From positions 868,001 to 932,000 of the forward strand of contig JADJVX010000017.1 of assembly GCA_016710385.1 (NCBI GenBank): a DNA stretch of 64,000 nt, read 5' to 3'. A program made the position numbers and the translations under genes. This DNA comes from Actinomycetales bacterium (GTDB taxonomy: Bacteria > Actinomycetota > Actinomycetes > Actinomycetales > Dermatophilaceae). A model generated the notes under the pieces. That model made no database searches. It was not told the origin of the DNA and worked only from the letters and a program-made list of their open reading frames with translations. This document shows positions 57,100-64,000 of this stretch, one piece after another (position 1 is the first letter of the stretch; each line of letters begins with the position of its first letter).

Positions 57100-58785
57100 A
57101 TGACGATCACTCTGTTGGACTCGCAGCCAGGCGGCGGTATGCCGTCCGGTGCGGTGTCGCGGGGTGGGTCGCCTTCGCGTGGGTCGGCTGTGGTGGTGGG
57201 GGTGCCGACGGGGGTGCTGCATGCACTGGTGGACCAGGTGCATGCCCGGTTGGCTGACCCGGACGCTGGCGTGGTGGTGGGTGCTGCGGATATTGGTGAG
57301 GTGGAGCGGATCGCCCGCCGAGTCGAGGCACTGCGGTTGGCGTTGGTGGCTCGGGCTGACCGGCAGCAGGTGCATCGCCGGACCGGGCATTCCTCAACCT
57401 CAGCGTGGGTGGCGTCAGCGACCCGGAGTGGTGGGGCTGATGCAGCGCGGAAGGTGCAGTTGGCCACCGCGTTGGATGGTGAGGGGTTAGCTGCGACCCG
57501 GGCCGCGTTCGACGCCGGTGACGTCTCTAGCCGGAGTGCGGGGATCATCGCCGCGACGATGGACAAACTCCCGGAGACGTTGACTGACGTTGAGCGGGCC
57601 AAAGTCGAAACCTCCCTGGTCCAGAAGGCGCAGCAATTGAACCCAGGCCGGTTCTATCGGGCGGCGAAGTTCGCCCTCGCCGACGCTGAACGGTCTGCCG
57701 CTGAGGTCGCTGAGCATGTCGAAGCCCAACTGGTCGATCAAGAGTGCCGGGCGTATCGGTTGGCGACGGTCACCATGCAAGACCTGGGGGATGGGACCAC
57801 CCGACTGCAGGCGTTGTTGCCGACGTTCACCGCGCGGATGCTGGGCAAGGTGTTGCAGTCGATGACCGCACCCCGGCGGGATCACCTCCGCCAAGCCGCC
57901 GAAGCGCTCCTGGTTGATGGTCAGACCGCTGCCGGTGACCTGAGTGACGGGTCGGTCGCTGCCGACCTACACGCCTCCACCCGCCAGACCCCTGGCGCTG
58001 CGTTCGGCCTCGGCACGCCCACTGACTCGGCTGAGGCCGCTGGGCAGGCGGCGGCTGGTGTTGGCGCGGGTCGGGGGGTGGGTCGGAATGCCGATTGGGC
58101 CGATATCGACTGGGCTCATCGCCGGGGGCGTGCCCTGACTGAGTTGATCGAGCACTTGGACACGGAACGACTCACCGGGAAAGTCGCTGCCACCGTGATC
58201 GTCACGATGACCATCGAACAAGCCGTCGGCGCTGCACAGGCGGCACTGGTGCAAGCCTCGGTCCAAGAGGCGACCGGCGTGTTGTTGGAGATGACCCCCA
58301 GTGCCGGTGCCGCCAGCACCGACACCGGCACGTTGATCTCGGCCAGTGCTGCGCGGCGGATCGCCTGCCAAGCCGGGATCCTCCCGGCAGTTCTCGGTGG
58401 ACCCGGACAAGTCCTCGACCTCGGCCGACATCACCGGTTCTTCAGCGACCCGCAACGCACCGCCCTCGCCCTCATCTACGACACCTGCGCCGCCGACGGG
58501 TGTGACCGACCCTTTGCGTGGTCAGAGTTGCACCACCAGCAGCCTTGGTCGAAAGGCGGGCTCACCGACCTTGACCTCGCGATACCCCTGTGTGGCTACC
58601 ACCACCGGCTGATCCACCACCCCCACCACCGACACCACACCACCACCGACAACCCCGACGGCCACGACAACCCCGGCGCCCTCGACAACCCGGGCGCCAA
58701 GACCGTCCACTTCCACGAACACGCAACGCCCGGCACGAGTAGCCAGGTGGCGACAGGGGCGAGGTCTGCCTACGCGCGGCGGTAG
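57100..58785 (+). CDS. DUF222 / HNH endonuclease domain protein, copy 2
   Basis: A 561-residue paralog of the protein at 6188-7972. The two are almost identical in the DUF222 part and the HNH part (DGCDRPFAWSELHHQQ, WSKGGLTDLDLAIPLC, GYHHRLIH). Differences are an extra SPSRGSAV insertion near residue 25 and a linker about 40 residues shorter (about 295-325). The C-terminal tail after HEHA differs completely. Homology starts at the promoter (about 57064) and ends soon after the HNH region, so the duplicated unit is promoter plus most of the CDS. Function is unknown; HNH nucleases of this family may act in DNA repair or as selfish genes. Confidence 0.9.
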   Translation: MTITLLDSQPGGGMPSGAVSRGGSPSRGSAVVVGVPTGVLHALVDQVHARLADPDAGVVVGAADIGEVERIARRVEALRLALVARADRQQVHRRTGHSSTSAWVASATRSGGADAARKVQLATALDGEGLAATRAAFDAGDVSSRSAGIIAATMDKLPETLTDVERAKVETSLVQKAQQLNPGRFYRAAKFALADAERSAAEVAEHVEAQLVDQECRAYRLATVTMQDLGDGTTRLQALLPTFTARMLGKVLQSMTAPRRDHLRQAAEALLVDGQTAAGDLSDGSVAADLHASTRQTPGAAFGLGTPTDSAEAAGQAAAGVGAGRGVGRNADWADIDWAHRRGRALTELIEHLDTERLTGKVAATVIVTMTIEQAVGAAQAALVQASVQEATGVLLEMTPSAGAASTDTGTLISASAARRIACQAGILPAVLGGPGQVLDLGRHHRFFSDPQRTALALIYDTCAADGCDRPFAWSELHHQQPWSKGGLTDLDLAIPLCGYHHRLIHHPHHRHHTTTDNPDGHDNPGALDNPGAKTVHFHEHATPGTSSQVATGARSAYARR

Positions 58786-58892
58786 CTGAGTGCCGCCCGG
58801 AGGCGACCCGTCGTCCCGATAGCGCGGAAGCACCAGCCGAGTAGCCGTGAGGACCGGTGCGAAGAGGTGCGAACAGGCGAGGACCGGTGCAG

Positions 58893-61103
58893 TTAGGTGC
58901 GTCCGGGCCCGCCGTGACCGGCACGACCACCGGGCCCGCCCCGACGGCCGCGACCACCGGGAGATCCCGCGCCAGCACCGTCTCGGGCGCCGGCGCGCAG
59001 CTTGGCGATGACGTGTTCCGGCACGCCGCGCTCCTTCATGATCGCAATCCGGCGGCGGGTCTCCGCATCGAGACCGTCGTCGGATTCTTCGCCGGACTCA
59101 TCGTCGACTTCCGCCTCGCCCAGGTCCACCGCAGCGGCACTGAACTGAGCGGCATACAGGCGGGCGTAGGCGCCGTGTCGAGCGAGGAGTTCGTCGTGGG
59201 TGCCCTGTTCGACGATCCGGCCGTTCTCCATAACGAGGATGACGTCGGCGTCGCGGATCGTCGAGAGCCGGTGCGCGATGACGAACGACGTGCGGTCGGC
59301 CCGCAATGCCCCCATCGCCTGCTGCACCAGCAGTTCGGTGCGGGTGTCGACCGACGAGGTGGCCTCGTCGAGGATGAGCAGCGCCGGATCGGACAGGAAC
59401 GCCCGCGCGATGGTCACGAGCTGCTTCTCACCGGCCGACAGGTTGCTGGCCTCGGCGTCGAGCACCGTGTCATAGCCGTCGGGCAGCGAGTGGACGAAGC
59501 GGTCGACATAGGTCGCCCGGGCCGCGGCCAGGACCTCGGACTCGGCCGCATCGGGCCGGCCGTAGGCGATGTTGTCGCGGATCGTCCCGGCGAAGAGCCA
59601 GGTGTCCTGCAGCACCATCCCGACCCGGCCACGCAGGTCGTCCCGCGTGAGATCGCGAATGTCCACGCCGTCCAACGTGATTCGCCCGCCGTCGAGCTCG
59701 TAGAAGCGCATCACGAGGTTGACCAGCGTGGTCTTGCCGGCGCCGGTCGGTCCGACGATCGCCACCGTGTGGCCCGGCTCAACGACCAGGTCGAGGTGCT
59801 CGATGAGCGGCTTGTCCGGGGAGTAGGAGAAGGACACATCCTCGAACCTCACCTCCCCATGCGGGTCGGCAATGGTCACCGGGTATGCCGTGTCGGCCTC
59901 CTGCTCGGGGGCGTCGAGCACCTCGAAGACCCGCTCGGCCGAGGCGACGCCCGACTGCAGAAGATTGGCCATCGAGGCGACCTGGGTGAGCGGCTGGGTG
60001 AACTGCCGGGAGTATTGGATGAACGCCTGCACGTCACCGAGAGAGATCTGCCCGGACGCCACCCGCAGGCCACCGACGACCGCGATGCCGACATAGGTGA
60101 GGTTCCCGACGAACATCATCACCGGCATGATGATCCCGCTGATGAACTGGGCACCGAAGGCGGCGCCGAAGAGCTCATCGTTCTTGGCCTTGAAGGTCGA
60201 CTCGATCTCGGCCTGACGACCGAAGACCTTGACGAGCTGGTGACCGGTGAAGGTCTCCTCAATGATGCCGTTGAGCTCGCCCGTGGCTTCCCACTGCTTG
60301 GTGAATAGCTTCTGGCTGCGCTTGCCGATGACGGCCGCCAGGGCCACCGAGAGCGGCACCGTGACGAGCGCGATGAGCGCGAGCAGCCAGGAGATCCAGA
60401 ACATCATCCCCAGCACCGCAATGACGGTGAGCAACGAGGAGAGCAACTGCGAGAGGGTCTGCTGCAGCGACATCGCGACGTTGTCGATGTCATTGGTGAC
60501 CCGGCTGAGCAGCTCACCGCGCGGCTGCCCGTCGAAGTAGGCCAGCGGCAACCGCCCGAGCTTGGCCTCGACGTCCTCACGCAGCCGATACATGGTGCGC
60601 TGCACCACGCCGGTGAGCAGGTAGCTCGACGCCCACATCAGGATCGACGACGCGACGTAGATCGCCAAGACGAGCAGCAACACCCGCCCGACGGCCTCGA
60701 AGTCGATGCCCTGGCCGGGGATGAAGTCCACCCCGGAGAGCAGGTCGGCCATCTGGTTCTGACCGGCTGCCCGCATCCCGGCGATGACCTGCTCTTTGCT
60801 CGCGCCGGCGGGCATCTTGACGCCGAAGAACCCGGCAAAGATGAGGTCGGTCGCCTTGCCGAGGATCTTGGGTCCGACGGCGCCGGCGACAACCGAGGCG
60901 ACCATGAACCCGAGGATGACGAACAACTGGGCCCGGTGTGGGGCCAGCAGCCCGAACAGCCGCTTCGCCGAGGGGAGGAAGGTGATCGACTTTTCCCCCG
61001 GCATACCCATCGCCATGTGCGGCGGACCGGCCATCCGGCGAGCGCCCGGGCCGCGGCGCGCCTCGGCCGCCTTCTCCTCGGCGGTCTTCACTCCCTCGCT
61101 CAT
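58893..61103 (-). CDS. ABC exporter subunit, ATP-binding/permease (catalytically complete half)
   Basis: A 736-residue fused half-exporter. The N-terminal ~40 residues are Arg/Gly/Met-rich. Six spans occupy about 45-360. The nucleotide-binding domain has Walker A GPTGAGKTTLVN near 498, the ABC signature LSAGEKQL, Walker B LLILDEATSSVD with catalytic Glu, and H-loop FVIAHRLST. After the domain is a ~90-residue acidic then Gly/Arg-rich tail. It starts at ATG 61103, overlapping the upstream half-transporter's stop, with GGAGGTGA before it. The two form a heterodimeric multidrug-type exporter under the TetR gene upstream. Confidence 0.92.
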   Translation of the reverse strand: MSEGVKTAEEKAAEARRGPGARRMAGPPHMAMGMPGEKSITFLPSAKRLFGLLAPHRAQLFVILGFMVASVVAGAVGPKILGKATDLIFAGFFGVKMPAGASKEQVIAGMRAAGQNQMADLLSGVDFIPGQGIDFEAVGRVLLLVLAIYVASSILMWASSYLLTGVVQRTMYRLREDVEAKLGRLPLAYFDGQPRGELLSRVTNDIDNVAMSLQQTLSQLLSSLLTVIAVLGMMFWISWLLALIALVTVPLSVALAAVIGKRSQKLFTKQWEATGELNGIIEETFTGHQLVKVFGRQAEIESTFKAKNDELFGAAFGAQFISGIIMPVMMFVGNLTYVGIAVVGGLRVASGQISLGDVQAFIQYSRQFTQPLTQVASMANLLQSGVASAERVFEVLDAPEQEADTAYPVTIADPHGEVRFEDVSFSYSPDKPLIEHLDLVVEPGHTVAIVGPTGAGKTTLVNLVMRFYELDGGRITLDGVDIRDLTRDDLRGRVGMVLQDTWLFAGTIRDNIAYGRPDAAESEVLAAARATYVDRFVHSLPDGYDTVLDAEASNLSAGEKQLVTIARAFLSDPALLILDEATSSVDTRTELLVQQAMGALRADRTSFVIAHRLSTIRDADVILVMENGRIVEQGTHDELLARHGAYARLYAAQFSAAAVDLGEAEVDDESGEESDDGLDAETRRRIAIMKERGVPEHVIAKLRAGARDGAGAGSPGGRGRRGGPGGRAGHGGPGRT

Positions 61104-62848
61104 CGGGTCACCTCCAGTTGGTCTTCGGCCGCCCGCTGGGACACGACGATCTCTTGGTAGGTCGGGCAACTGCTCAACAGCTCGGTATGCCGTCCGCTCC
61201 CGACGATGCGCCCGTCGTCCAGGACGATGATCTGGTCGGCATCGATGATCGTCGACACCCGTTGGGCGACGACGATGACCGTCGCCTGCCGAGTCACCGG
61301 CGCCAAGGCGGCCCGCAGGCGGGCATCCGTGGCGACATCAAGAGCCGAGAAGGCGTCGTCGAAGAGGTAGACGTCCGGCCGCCGGACGATGGCCCGGGCG
61401 ATGGCCAGGCGCTGGCGTTGACCGCCGGACACATTGGTGCCGCCCTGGGCGATGCTCGCCTCGAGGCCGCCCTCCATCTCGCGGACGAAGTCTTCGGCCT
61501 GGGCGATGTGCAGCGCCCGCCACAGCTCGTCGTCGGTCGCATCGGGCTTGCCGTAGCGCAGGTTGGAGGCGATCGTGCCGGAGAAGAGGTAGGGCCGCTG
61601 CGGGATGAGCCCGAGCCGGCCCCACAGCACGTCCGGCTCGGCCTCGCGGACGTCGACCCCGCCGATCCGCACGGTGCCACCGGTGGCGTCGAAGAGCCTG
61701 GGCACGAGATTGACCAGGGTGGTCTTCCCCGCGCCGGTGGACCCGATGATCGCGGTGGTCTGGCCAGGACGTGCCTCGAAGGAAATGTCCTGCAGCACCG
61801 CGACCTCAGCCTTGGGGTAGTGGAAACCCACGTGGTCGAAGACCACCGAGGCCGGACTGGCCAGGTCGCGCCGGCCGCCGCCGCGGGCGATGACGACCGA
61901 GGTCTCGGTGTCGAGGACGGCGCCGATCCGCTCCGCGGAGACCGAGGCCCGCGGGATCATCATCGACATCATCGTGGCCATCATCACCGACATGAGGATC
62001 TGCATGAGATAGGACAGGAACGCCGTGAGCGCGCCCACCTGCATCTCACCGGACTCAACGCGGTGCGACCCGAACCAGAGCACGGCGATCGTCGACAGGT
62101 TGAGCACGAGCATGACGACCGGGAAGATGATCGCCATCAGCCGCCCGACCCCGAGCGAGGCGCCGGTCAACGAGCCGTTGGCCTCGGCAAAACGACTCTG
62201 CTCGAAGCGTTCTCGCACGAAGGCCCGCACCACCCGGATGCCGGTGATCTGCTCGCGCAGGATGCGGTTGACCGCGTCGATGGAGTCCTGCATGACCCGG
62301 AAACGCGGCAACATCTGCCGCAGCAGCAACCCGACAGTGATCGCCAGGACCGGGATCGCGACCGCGACCAGCCAGGACAATCCGACGTCGGTGCGCAGCG
62401 CCATGATGACGCCGCCGACCATCATGATCGGCGCCCCGACCATCATGGCCAGGGTCATGAAGACGACCATCTGCACCTGCTGCACGTCGTTGGTCGACCG
62501 GCTGATGAGCGTCGGCGCACCGAACTGGGCCACCTCGCGGGCCGAGAACTCGCCCACCCGGCTGAACACCCGCGCGCGCAGATCGCGGCCGAACGACATC
62601 GCCGTGCGGGCGGCGAGGTAGACGGCATACACGCTGGCCAGGATCTGCAGGAACGAGATGGCGAGCATCACCGCACCGGTGCCCGCGATGTAGCCCGTGT
62701 CGCCCTTGGCCACGCCCTCGTCGATGATCGCGGCGTTGAGGTTGGGCAGGTAGAGCGAGGCGATGGTGCTGACGAGTTGCAGGACGACGAGCAACGAGAT
62801 GGCGCCGCGGTGCGGGGCCAGGCCGTGTCGGACGATCCGCCAGAGCAT
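61100..62848 (-). CDS. ABC exporter subunit with degenerate catalytic site
   Basis: A 582-residue half-exporter. Six spans lie in about residues 15-320. The nucleotide-binding domain has Walker A GSTGAGKTTLVN near 370, signature VSGGQRQRLA, but Walker B is VYLFDDAFSALD, with Asp in place of the catalytic Glu, and H-loop IVVAQRVST has Gln for His. Such asymmetric partners are usual in heterodimeric exporters (TmrAB, BmrCD types), where one ATP site is inactive. I start at ATG 62848, at the MLWRIVRHGLAPHR family N-terminus. It overlaps the next gene by 4 nt. Confidence 0.92.
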   Translation of the reverse strand: MLWRIVRHGLAPHRGAISLLVVLQLVSTIASLYLPNLNAAIIDEGVAKGDTGYIAGTGAVMLAISFLQILASVYAVYLAARTAMSFGRDLRARVFSRVGEFSAREVAQFGAPTLISRSTNDVQQVQMVVFMTLAMMVGAPIMMVGGVIMALRTDVGLSWLVAVAIPVLAITVGLLLRQMLPRFRVMQDSIDAVNRILREQITGIRVVRAFVRERFEQSRFAEANGSLTGASLGVGRLMAIIFPVVMLVLNLSTIAVLWFGSHRVESGEMQVGALTAFLSYLMQILMSVMMATMMSMMIPRASVSAERIGAVLDTETSVVIARGGGRRDLASPASVVFDHVGFHYPKAEVAVLQDISFEARPGQTTAIIGSTGAGKTTLVNLVPRLFDATGGTVRIGGVDVREAEPDVLWGRLGLIPQRPYLFSGTIASNLRYGKPDATDDELWRALHIAQAEDFVREMEGGLEASIAQGGTNVSGGQRQRLAIARAIVRRPDVYLFDDAFSALDVATDARLRAALAPVTRQATVIVVAQRVSTIIDADQIIVLDDGRIVGSGRHTELLSSCPTYQEIVVSQRAAEDQLEVTR

Positions 62849-62964
62849 GGGGGTCCTTTGCGATGGGTATGCCGTGTGGTCACGTGGCGATCGGTGCGAT
62901 CGGGTATGCCGGGTGATCGGCTTCGGTCGAAGGTGGCAGTCTGCAGGCTGACCTCGGGTGAGGG

Positions 62965-63648
62965 TCAACCCGAATTCGGCGGGGGCGGCCCGGTGGCACC
63001 GTGGGTGGTGCCGTGGGTGGTGCCAGGGGTGGCGACGTGAGTGCTGTGGGTGGCGTGGTGAGTTCGGCCTGGGGCGGTGTCGAGAACCCCGTGCAGCAGG
63101 ATGTCGACGATTTGCGGGGGTTGCAGCGGCCCCCCCAGCCCGACTGGGTGGACGCCGGCCATGGTGAGGCTGTGCAGGATCCGCACGACCTCCGGGACCG
63201 GCAACCGCAACTGGTGGGCGTCCGGCTCGAGCACCTGGGCGATGAGCGCCTCGCTGCGCCGGACGACTGTCGGCCCCACCAGCGTGCGGGGGTTACCCAA
63301 CGTGTCGTTGTCGGACTCAAAGGTGACGAGCACCCGGTGAATCCTGGCCATGACCCGCGCGAGGATGCCGACGACCTCGACCAGCCGGGCCTGCAACGGC
63401 AGTGTGGCGTCGACTGCGGCCAACTGCTCCAGGTGGTCCTGCCGGGCAAAGACACCGCGGGCCGCAGCGAGCACGAGCTCGTCCTTGCTCTCGAACACCC
63501 GGAAGAGGGTGCCCTCGGCGACACCAGCCGCGCAGGCAAGCTCCTTGGTGGTGGCCGCCATCCCCTTGTCCAGCACGACCGGGACCACCGCGTCGAGGAT
63601 CGCGGCGCGGCGCTGCTCTGGCGGCAGGGCACGGGCGCGGGGTGGCAT
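62965..63648 (-). CDS. TetR-family repressor of the ABC exporter
   Basis: A 227-residue TetR protein. The HTH domain includes RRAAILDAVVPVVLDKGMAA, TTKELACAAGVAEGTLFRVF and ESKDELVLAA near residues 12-60. The ligand-binding helical domain follows, then a His/Thr-rich low-complexity tail (THHATHSTHVAT) of ~35 residues. I start at ATG 63648: TACAGT lies 7 nt upstream (leaderless) and the operator lies beyond. The longer frame from 63678 would put the operator inside the gene. It is upstream of the two ABC genes on the same strand, so probable autoregulation with exporter control. Confidence 0.9.
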   Translation of the reverse strand: MPPRARALPPEQRRAAILDAVVPVVLDKGMAATTKELACAAGVAEGTLFRVFESKDELVLAAARGVFARQDHLEQLAAVDATLPLQARLVEVVGILARVMARIHRVLVTFESDNDTLGNPRTLVGPTVVRRSEALIAQVLEPDAHQLRLPVPEVVRILHSLTMAGVHPVGLGGPLQPPQIVDILLHGVLDTAPGRTHHATHSTHVATPGTTHGTTHGATGPPPPNSG

Positions 63649-63663
63649 ACCGAGCACTGTAAA

Positions 63664-63681
63664 TGAGTGAGCACTCACTCA
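63664..63681. promoter_or_regulatory. TetR operator TGAGTGAG-CA-CTCACTCA
   Basis: An 8-bp perfect inverted repeat with a 2-nt spacer directly upstream of the TetR -10. Repeats of GAGTGAG/CTCACTC are common TetR-family operators. Confidence 0.75.
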
Positions 63682-63744
63682 CAACCCGCGGGTGATACTC
63701 GGCGAACGCCACCCTCCGAGCGGATCACTCACTAGACAGACTGA

Positions 63745-63767
63745 CTAGATAGACCTACTATCTAGTC
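63745..63767 (+). promoter_or_regulatory. PadR operator and leaderless -10
   Basis: CTAGATAG (63745-63752) and CTATCTAG (63758-63765) are perfect complements with a 5-nt spacer. TACTAT (63756-63761) stands 6 nt before the ATG at 63768, inside the dyad, so binding would block the promoter. Confidence 0.65.
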
Positions 63768-64000
63768 ATGCCGGGTCCCACACCGCCCACGACTCCCACG
63801 CCGCCCTGGCCGGGGGACTGGCTGCGCGGCGTCCTGGAGATCGCGGTGCTGCGAAGCCTCGCCGACGGCGGCCCGTCCTATGGCTATGCGATCGCGGAGT
63901 CCCTGGAGGACGCCGGGCTCGGGCAGGTCAAGGGCGGCACGCTCTATCCGCTGCTCGGCCGCCTCGAGGAAGCCGGTCGGGTCGCCATCGAGTGGCGGCC
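63768..64000 (+). CDS. PadR-family transcriptional regulator (3' end outside window)
   Basis: The first 77 codons are visible. After a Pro/Thr-rich lead, WPGDWLRGVLEIAVLRSLAD, GGPSYGYAIAESLEDAGL and KGGTLYPLLGRLEEAGRV give the PadR N-terminal winged helix, with the YGY and GTLYPLL motifs diagnostic. No Shine-Dalgarno is visible; a TANNNT box 6 nt before the ATG implies a leaderless mRNA. It is divergent from the TetR/ABC exporter cluster across 119 nt, and palindromes for each regulator sit on its own side. The target genes are probably downstream, beyond the window. Confidence 0.88.
   Translation, partial: MPGPTPPTTPTPPWPGDWLRGVLEIAVLRSLADGGPSYGYAIAESLEDAGLGQVKGGTLYPLLGRLEEAGRVAIEWR

Larger units (their letters stand above)
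51..62911. repeat. dispersed octamer GTATGCCG / CGGCATAC, about 98 copies
   Basis: Counted by eye. Orientation GTATGCCG starts at 5646, 5666, 6096, 6225, 9647, 11449, 13110, 14483, 15112, 16697, 17328, 18461, 21910, 22014, 22349, 23287, 24420, 24482, 26528, 29182, 30032, 30462, 30894, 31217, 31328, 33532, 34634, 35200, 37537, 38367, 38812, 39708, 41652, 44807, 46207, 47842, 49679, 49694, 50882, 52156, 52500, 54881, 56461, 57137, 59883, 61185, 62867, 62904. Orientation CGGCATAC starts at 51, 908, 3138, 3154, 5004, 8439, 8778, 9040, 9926, 11616, 13064, 13448, 15137, 16097, 16605, 17421, 18262, 19097, 19729, 23053, 24328, 25627, 26585, 28716, 29089, 31088, 33172, 33399, 34899, 35574, 37467, 38241, 41588, 41637, 42515, 45052, 45844, 47047, 47895, 48438, 49843, 52404, 52713, 53437, 54037, 55154, 56492, 59150, 60999, 62623. 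The usual extended form is GGTATGCCGT. Function is unknown. Confidence 0.93.

Noticed and set aside
51..62911. Octamer as Chi or KOPS-like polar signal
   Set aside because: Orientations are balanced (48 versus 50) along the whole window, whereas Chi and KOPS are skewed relative to replication direction.

Overview
The window is about 70% GC and reads as the chromosome of an actinobacterium. Supporting signs are GTG and TTG starts, TANNNT -10 boxes placed 6-7 nt before start codons (leaderless mRNAs), DUF3263, DUF3349, DUF222-HNH, DUF4032 and DUF2889 families, an ESX-type secreted protein cassette, and a mycothiol-type formaldehyde dehydrogenase. The gene set fits the Dermatophilaceae/Intrasporangiaceae (Janibacter, Tetrasphaera, Phycicoccus-like). 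That placement is inference, not a database result.

Layout. 1-5.6 kb: partial GT87 membrane glycosyltransferase, a HIT protein, and a duplicated phosphate module (PiT permease, small two-helix membrane protein, DUF3349 protein; the first DUF3349 copy is truncated). 5.7-8.4 kb: DUF3263 protein and DUF222-HNH copy 1. 8.4-16.6 kb: HAD phosphatase, PaaI thioesterase, secreted M43 metalloprotease, divergent arsM/arsR, uracil-DNA glycosylase, SGNH hydrolase, divergent MMPL exporter/MarR. 16.6-22.1 kb: acyl-CoA dehydrogenase and SDR, a structured transcript candidate, a SigE-family sigma factor with a membrane-anchored partner, a lipoprotein, and a 52-bp tandem repeat. 22.1-24.7 kb: cobT and divergent cobU-cobS. 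24.8-32 kb: PaiB-like protein, ATP-dependent DNA ligase, branching-enzyme-like GH13, DUF2889, DUF1295, lipase. 32-33.1 kb: small accessory patch (RHH antitoxin-like, SUKH protein) at the 3' end of tRNA-Thr(TGT). 33.2-44.5 kb: LysE exporter, Ser/Thr kinase, CBS protein, and a maltodextrin locus (malE-malF-malG-GH13-lacI with divergent malK/msiK). 44.5-50.4 kb: DUF4032 kinase-like protein, a three-gene ESX effector cassette, an AlbA_2 protein, an RDD protein. 50.4-58.8 kb: VKOR/DUF929 disulfide pair, rlmB, cysS, an MBL hydrolase with the formaldehyde dehydrogenase, a small HTH regulator, DUF222-HNH copy 2. 58.9-64 kb: heterodimeric ABC exporter with TetR regulator and a divergent PadR gene (partial).

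The strongest unexplained signal is not a gene. An octamer, GTATGCCG (reverse CGGCATAC, often extended to GGTATGCCGT), occurs about 98 times by eye: 48 in one orientation and 50 in the other, roughly once per 650 bp. Composition alone predicts two or three. It sits in genes on both strands, appears in all six reading frames (forcing rare codons such as ATA, GTA and TAT), and is relatively more common between genes, where some inverted pairs form hairpins. This resembles DNA uptake sequences or HIP1-like genome-wide tags more than strand-polar signals such as Chi or KOPS.
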